Assembly: GCA_012798365.1 (NCBI GenBank)
Contig: JAAZNH010000282.1
Location: 1 to 8,288, forward strand
DNA length: 8,288 nucleotides
DNA from: Methanomicrobiales archaeon
GTDB lineage: Archaea; Halobacteriota; Methanomicrobia; Methanomicrobiales; Methanospirillaceae
Direction: 5' to 3'
The notes beneath the pieces are model-generated. The model was not told where the DNA came from. It ran no database searches and was given only the letters and a program-made list of their open reading frames with translations. Positions 5,258 through 8,288 of the stretch are shown in pieces (the stretch's first letter is position 1; the number at the start of each line of letters is the position of its first letter). The position numbers and the translations under genes were made by a program.

Positions 5258-5764
5258 ATGACAGATACCCTTGAGAAGAACGAAGCACCGGCAAAGACCG
5301 GCATGAGCACGGGCATGAAGGTGATCATCGGGATCATCTGCCTGATCATCGTTGTCGGGCTCCTTGCAGCCCTGACCCTCACTGTTGCGGTTCTCGATTC
5401 TCCTGCCGGGACCTCGTTTCCCTACAGCACCACCTACCGCGTCAGCCTGCCGGACGGCCAGCCCGTTACTGTCGGGACAACCAAGATCATTGTCATGACC
5501 TACGAGAACGAGGCCATCATGGAAGTTGACGGCCAGAAAGAGAAGCTCGTTGTCGGCCAGGTCCGGGAGATCAGCCCGCGGTATGCCCGGGTCCATGCGC
5601 TGGGCATCCCCCTGCTGGACACGGATTTCAAGATCACCCTGAAGTATCTCGGCACCTCCGGCAAGAACGCCCTCTTTGACATGAACGTCCAGACCTCAAA
5701 GCAGGTCCCCGAGATGGTCATCAGCAAGCTGATCCCGCCGGGCATGGGCGCAGTGCCAGCCTGA
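5258..5764 (+). CDS. Single-pass membrane protein with an external domain, unknown function
   Basis: The product is 168 residues. A short polar N-terminus (1-20) precedes one strong hydrophobic helix (about 21-46), followed by a domain of about 120 residues rich in predicted beta strands (SFPYSTTYRVSLPDGQPVTV ... TKIIVMTYENEAIMEVDGQK ... FKITLKYLGTSG). With no lipobox and a Lys at the start of the helix, it is probably a signal-anchored protein whose C-terminal domain faces outward. No catalytic motif is visible, and the only Cys (28) is inside the helix. I chose the ATG at 5258 because the TATA box at 5220-5227 lies between it and the in-frame GTG at 5183, and the extra 25 residues would be untypical. 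It is convergent with the beta-propeller gene. I do not recognise the family. Confidence 0.85.
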   Translation: MTDTLEKNEAPAKTGMSTGMKVIIGIICLIIVVGLLAALTLTVAVLDSPAGTSFPYSTTYRVSLPDGQPVTVGTTKIIVMTYENEAIMEVDGQKEKLVVGQVREISPRYARVHALGIPLLDTDFKITLKYLGTSGKNALFDMNVQTSKQVPEMVISKLIPPGMGAVPA

Positions 5765-5790
5765 AAATAAAAAAAAAATCTTTTTCCTTT
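5765..5790. terminator. Bidirectional oligo-T/oligo-A terminator between convergent genes
   Basis: The 26 bases between the two stop codons hold A10 at 5769-5778, which reads as T10 for leftward transcription. TCTTTTTCCTTTTT at 5779-5792 serves rightward transcription and runs into the stop codon of the opposite gene. Each strand therefore has its own oligo-T signal in almost the same place. Confidence 0.75.
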
Positions 5791-7938
5791 TTACTCGATT
5801 GCATACACGGGCGGGTAGAGGACATCTTCCCGTGAATCCAGCGTGATGGTTGCCACCGTCTTGTTGATATTCTCAAGCGGGTTTGCAAGGATCTTCGCTG
5901 TTGAGAGCGTGTAGAGCGTGTCGCCGATGTAGAGCGAGCGCTTCACCTCGTTCTTCGAGGTGCCGTAGTAGTAATACTTCTCACCCTGCGTGCCATGTTC
6001 AACCGTGCCCCTGAGGACGAACCCGGTGTCAGGATTAACGCCGAAGACGTATGCACCGTACCAGACCCGGGGCTGGTCACCGCTCAGCTTTTTGTCCTGC
6101 GGCACGTTCTGCTGGACAACCCGGGCCGGGATGACGAGCAGGTTCTTCTCTTTGCTGAAGAGGAACGCCTTGTGATCCGAGAGCGCGGCAGAGTCTGAGC
6201 CGGCATCGCCGATCTCCACTTTGCCCACCTGGGTCGGGTGCTCCACATCGCTCACATCAAAGAGCGCCAGCTTGATCCCCTGCGCCGAGACGCCGCCCCA
6301 CTCATTGGTCGAGGTTTCCTTGCCAAGACCGATGATGTGCGTGCTGTCGTACGGGTGCAGGTAATCGGAGTAGCCCGGTATCTTGAGCTTGCCAAGAACC
6401 TTCGGTGCCGAGGGGTTCGAGAGATCGATGACAAAGAACGGGTCCATCCGCTTGAAGGTGACCATGTAGAGCCGGTCACCTATGAACCGTGTCGAGTAGA
6501 TCTTCTCCTGCTCGGCAATGTGGGTCAGAGAACCGATCGTCTTCATGGAGGGATCGAGGACAAACACGTTGTTGTACTCGTACGATCCCTGGGTCGTGTA
6601 TACATTCGAAGTGGTTGCAACCCGGAGATTGTTGTTGTACTCGTCCATGCTGAACTGGCTGTCGAGATAACCGGGGACTTCGCCCCGGGCAATATAGGTG
6701 ATCGCGCCGTTGTCGATGGCAATCTTGTGGATGACCGTAGTGCTCTGGTCAATCTCCTTTCGTGCGATCTTCTCCTCTTCCTGGGCCTTCATGTCGGCAA
6801 GGACCCGCTGTTTCTCTGCCTCGCTCATCCTGTTGAAGTCCTCCCAGAGTACCTTGGTGGTGGGGGCAGCGGATGACGGGGTGCTGCCGCCGGATACCAC
6901 ATCCTCTTCAAGGATGACCGGGCCGCCCCGGACGGGCCGGTAGACGTTGTGGTACTTCTGGTAGCTGATGAACATCGCGCCCGTTGAGACGTACATGATG
7001 TTGCCGCTTCCCACGAGGTAGGTCTTTGCATCTTTCTCAGAACCGGTAGGCATGTCAAAGGACGAGACCGTGGTGAACGCATACGAGCGCTCCGGGTTGT
7101 CGAAGTAGTAGACCTCGGGCGTAACAACGCATCTGGCATTCTCCCGCAGGCACGGGACCGTGATCTCCTGGTCGCGGTACACGTAGACATTCTCGCGGGA
7201 GACGAGGTAGAGGTTGCTCCCGATCAGCCGGGCATCGACATAATCCCCGTCAACGGTATAATCTTTGATGACTTTCGGGCTCTTACGGTTGCTGATGTCA
7301 TAGAAGAGCACGCGGGTGACCTGGTTGGTGTTCCGGTAATAGGGCATGGACTTCATCTGGGATCCATAGAGGACTGCCTCGTCCGTTCCCATCGTTGCAG
7401 TGGCAGTCATGAAGAGGACCAGCCGGTCGCCGGAGATGAAGATCTCTTTTGGCATATCATCAAGCGTTGTCTTCGAGATGATCGATGCAGTTGTGGCAGG
7501 ATATGCATCGACAATGGTCAGGGTATCACCCGAGATGAGATAGATGTATTTGCCATCGTTCTTGACAAAGTCGGGCTCATCGACACCGGCTACCTGCACG
7601 TTGGTCTGCGAGAAGTCCGCTGCTCCGGCGCCCGCACCGGTACTGACGGACGGTGCTGAAACAGCAAGGCCCTTTGCCGTTGATTCGGCAGCTGCCTGCG
7701 GCACAGCAGCACCGGTCCTCATCAGGGCGCCATCATTGGCAGCCCAGTAAGTCTCGCCCTCTTCTTCAGCGGCAAGTTTGGTGTTCTCCTCAATATACTG
7801 GCGGATCTCCTCCGGGGAGGAGAATTTTTTTATCTCTCCGGATGCGGGGGCAACCGTGGACCCGGTGCAGCCAGCGGTGATGAGGGCAGCTGCCAGCAGG
7901 AAGAGCACGGTCACGGAGAGAATGGTTGAGCGTGACAT
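5791..7938 (-). CDS. Secreted beta-propeller lipoprotein (COG4880 / Beta_propel family)
   Basis: The product is 715 residues. The N-terminus is a signal peptide with a hydrophobic core (8-20) and lipobox ITAGC, so Cys24 is probably lipid-modified and the protein anchored on the outside of the membrane. A low-complexity Ala/Ser-rich linker (about 75-108) leads to the family signature QVAGVDEPDFVKNDGKYIYL (115-134), which opens the propeller domain. Repeated blade-like segments follow: LVLFMTATA, SNLYLVSRENVYVYRD, GNIMYVSTGAMF, GDRLYMVTFKRMDPFFVIDL (487-506) and NLLVIPARV. A charged, probably helical insert (about 366-397, EDFNRMSEAEKQRVLADMKA and on) breaks the propeller in the middle. Cys263 and Cys270 are close and could form a disulfide. 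The start is the ATG at 7936-7938, with a GAGGG 11 bases upstream. Members are common in methanogens, but their ligand is unknown. A protein-protein or surface role is a guess. Confidence 0.9.
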   Translation of the reverse strand: MSRSTILSVTVLFLLAAALITAGCTGSTVAPASGEIKKFSSPEEIRQYIEENTKLAAEEEGETYWAANDGALMRTGAAVPQAAAESTAKGLAVSAPSVSTGAGAGAADFSQTNVQVAGVDEPDFVKNDGKYIYLISGDTLTIVDAYPATTASIISKTTLDDMPKEIFISGDRLVLFMTATATMGTDEAVLYGSQMKSMPYYRNTNQVTRVLFYDISNRKSPKVIKDYTVDGDYVDARLIGSNLYLVSRENVYVYRDQEITVPCLRENARCVVTPEVYYFDNPERSYAFTTVSSFDMPTGSEKDAKTYLVGSGNIMYVSTGAMFISYQKYHNVYRPVRGGPVILEEDVVSGGSTPSSAAPTTKVLWEDFNRMSEAEKQRVLADMKAQEEEKIARKEIDQSTTVIHKIAIDNGAITYIARGEVPGYLDSQFSMDEYNNNLRVATTSNVYTTQGSYEYNNVFVLDPSMKTIGSLTHIAEQEKIYSTRFIGDRLYMVTFKRMDPFFVIDLSNPSAPKVLGKLKIPGYSDYLHPYDSTHIIGLGKETSTNEWGGVSAQGIKLALFDVSDVEHPTQVGKVEIGDAGSDSAALSDHKAFLFSKEKNLLVIPARVVQQNVPQDKKLSGDQPRVWYGAYVFGVNPDTGFVLRGTVEHGTQGEKYYYYGTSKNEVKRSLYIGDTLYTLSTAKILANPLENINKTVATITLDSREDVLYPPVYAIE

Positions 7939-8042
7939 AAGTGATCAATCCCTCTTGGGCCCCAAAAGCTCATCAATCTGGCGTTAACTGCGAAAAAAAT
8001 GGCAGATATCTATCCCGCCCCTTCCCAAATCCGACCACAAGC

Positions 8043-8288
8043 ATGATGGGAGATCACGGGCCACGATCCGGTATGGATGGCAGCGATTGCATACCACACC
8101 GGGATATCAGGTGTCTGCTCCTCATCGTAAGTCTCCTCCTTGCCGCTGGTGCTGCGGCAGCACCGCAAGACGGGGTAACGCCCCTGGTAACCCCGGCTCA
8201 GATCCCGGTGGGGAACGGGAGCCTTCCGGATCCCGCGGATCTGCCGCAGGGCAGGATCACACCAGAACCGGTGAAGATCCAGTCAGAA
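8043..8288 (+). CDS. Secreted protein, N-terminal part only, unknown
   Basis: The frame is open from the ATG at 8043 to the window end (82 codons, no stop). After a polar start it has a hydrophobic signal-peptide core (CLLLIVSLLLAAGAAAA, about residues 24-40) with a likely cleavage near AAAAPQDG, then a Pro-rich mature start (TPLVTPAQIPVGNGSLPDPA). ATGs at 8046 and 8073 are in frame too. The one at 8073 would give a more usual signal-peptide length, with ten-odd polar residues before the core. It diverges from the beta-propeller gene, with 104 bp between them when the first ATG is used. The family cannot be named from this part. Export is likely from the sequence. Confidence 0.7.
   Translation, partial: MMGDHGPRSGMDGSDCIPHRDIRCLLLIVSLLLAAGAAAAPQDGVTPLVTPAQIPVGNGSLPDPADLPQGRITPEPVKIQSE

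Overview
The window looks like chromosomal DNA from a methanogenic archaeon, most likely of the order Methanomicrobiales (Methanoregula-like). The reasons are an A-type ATP synthase subunit I, an archaeal-type aspartyl-tRNA synthetase, a short stand-alone methionine synthase of the archaeal MetE-like type, oligo-T terminators, TATA boxes placed for leaderless or nearly leaderless mRNAs, and a secreted COG4880-type beta-propeller lipoprotein. The order-level placement is inferred from protein style, not from a search. I see no rRNA, tRNA, CRISPR array, transposase or phage gene.

Layout. (1) Positions 1-789 (+) hold the C-terminal part of atpI. (2) Positions 790-1539 form a long convergent intergenic region with no credible gene. 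It carries a 55-bp direct repeat in two copies, each with a 9-bp hairpin. It also carries a GC-rich motif (CCCTGCCCGACCCCCCT) in three copies, two of them a perfect 17-bp inverted pair, and further strong hairpins. (3) Positions 1540-4816 (-) hold aspS, then the methionine synthase gene, then a membrane protein with zinc-binding domains at both ends. The last two are each followed by an oligo-T terminator. (4) Positions 4878-5139 (-) hold a small two-helix membrane protein gene that is intact apart from one extra base in an A8/T8 run. (5) Positions 5258-5764 (+) encode a single-pass membrane protein of unknown function with a clear TATA box. (6) Positions 5791-7938 (-) encode the beta-propeller lipoprotein, convergent with the previous gene across a 26-bp terminator that appears bidirectional. 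(7) From 8043 to the window end (+) runs the start of a predicted secreted protein.

The genes do not form one evident pathway. aspS and metE belong to translation and amino-acid metabolism. AspRS carries the His/Pro pair associated with non-discriminating enzymes, which implies an indirect Asn-tRNA route through GatCAB. atpI belongs to energy conservation. The right half is mostly cell-envelope proteins. I found no convincing new multi-gene system. The parts most worth follow-up are the repeat-rich gap after atpI and the frameshifted small membrane gene.
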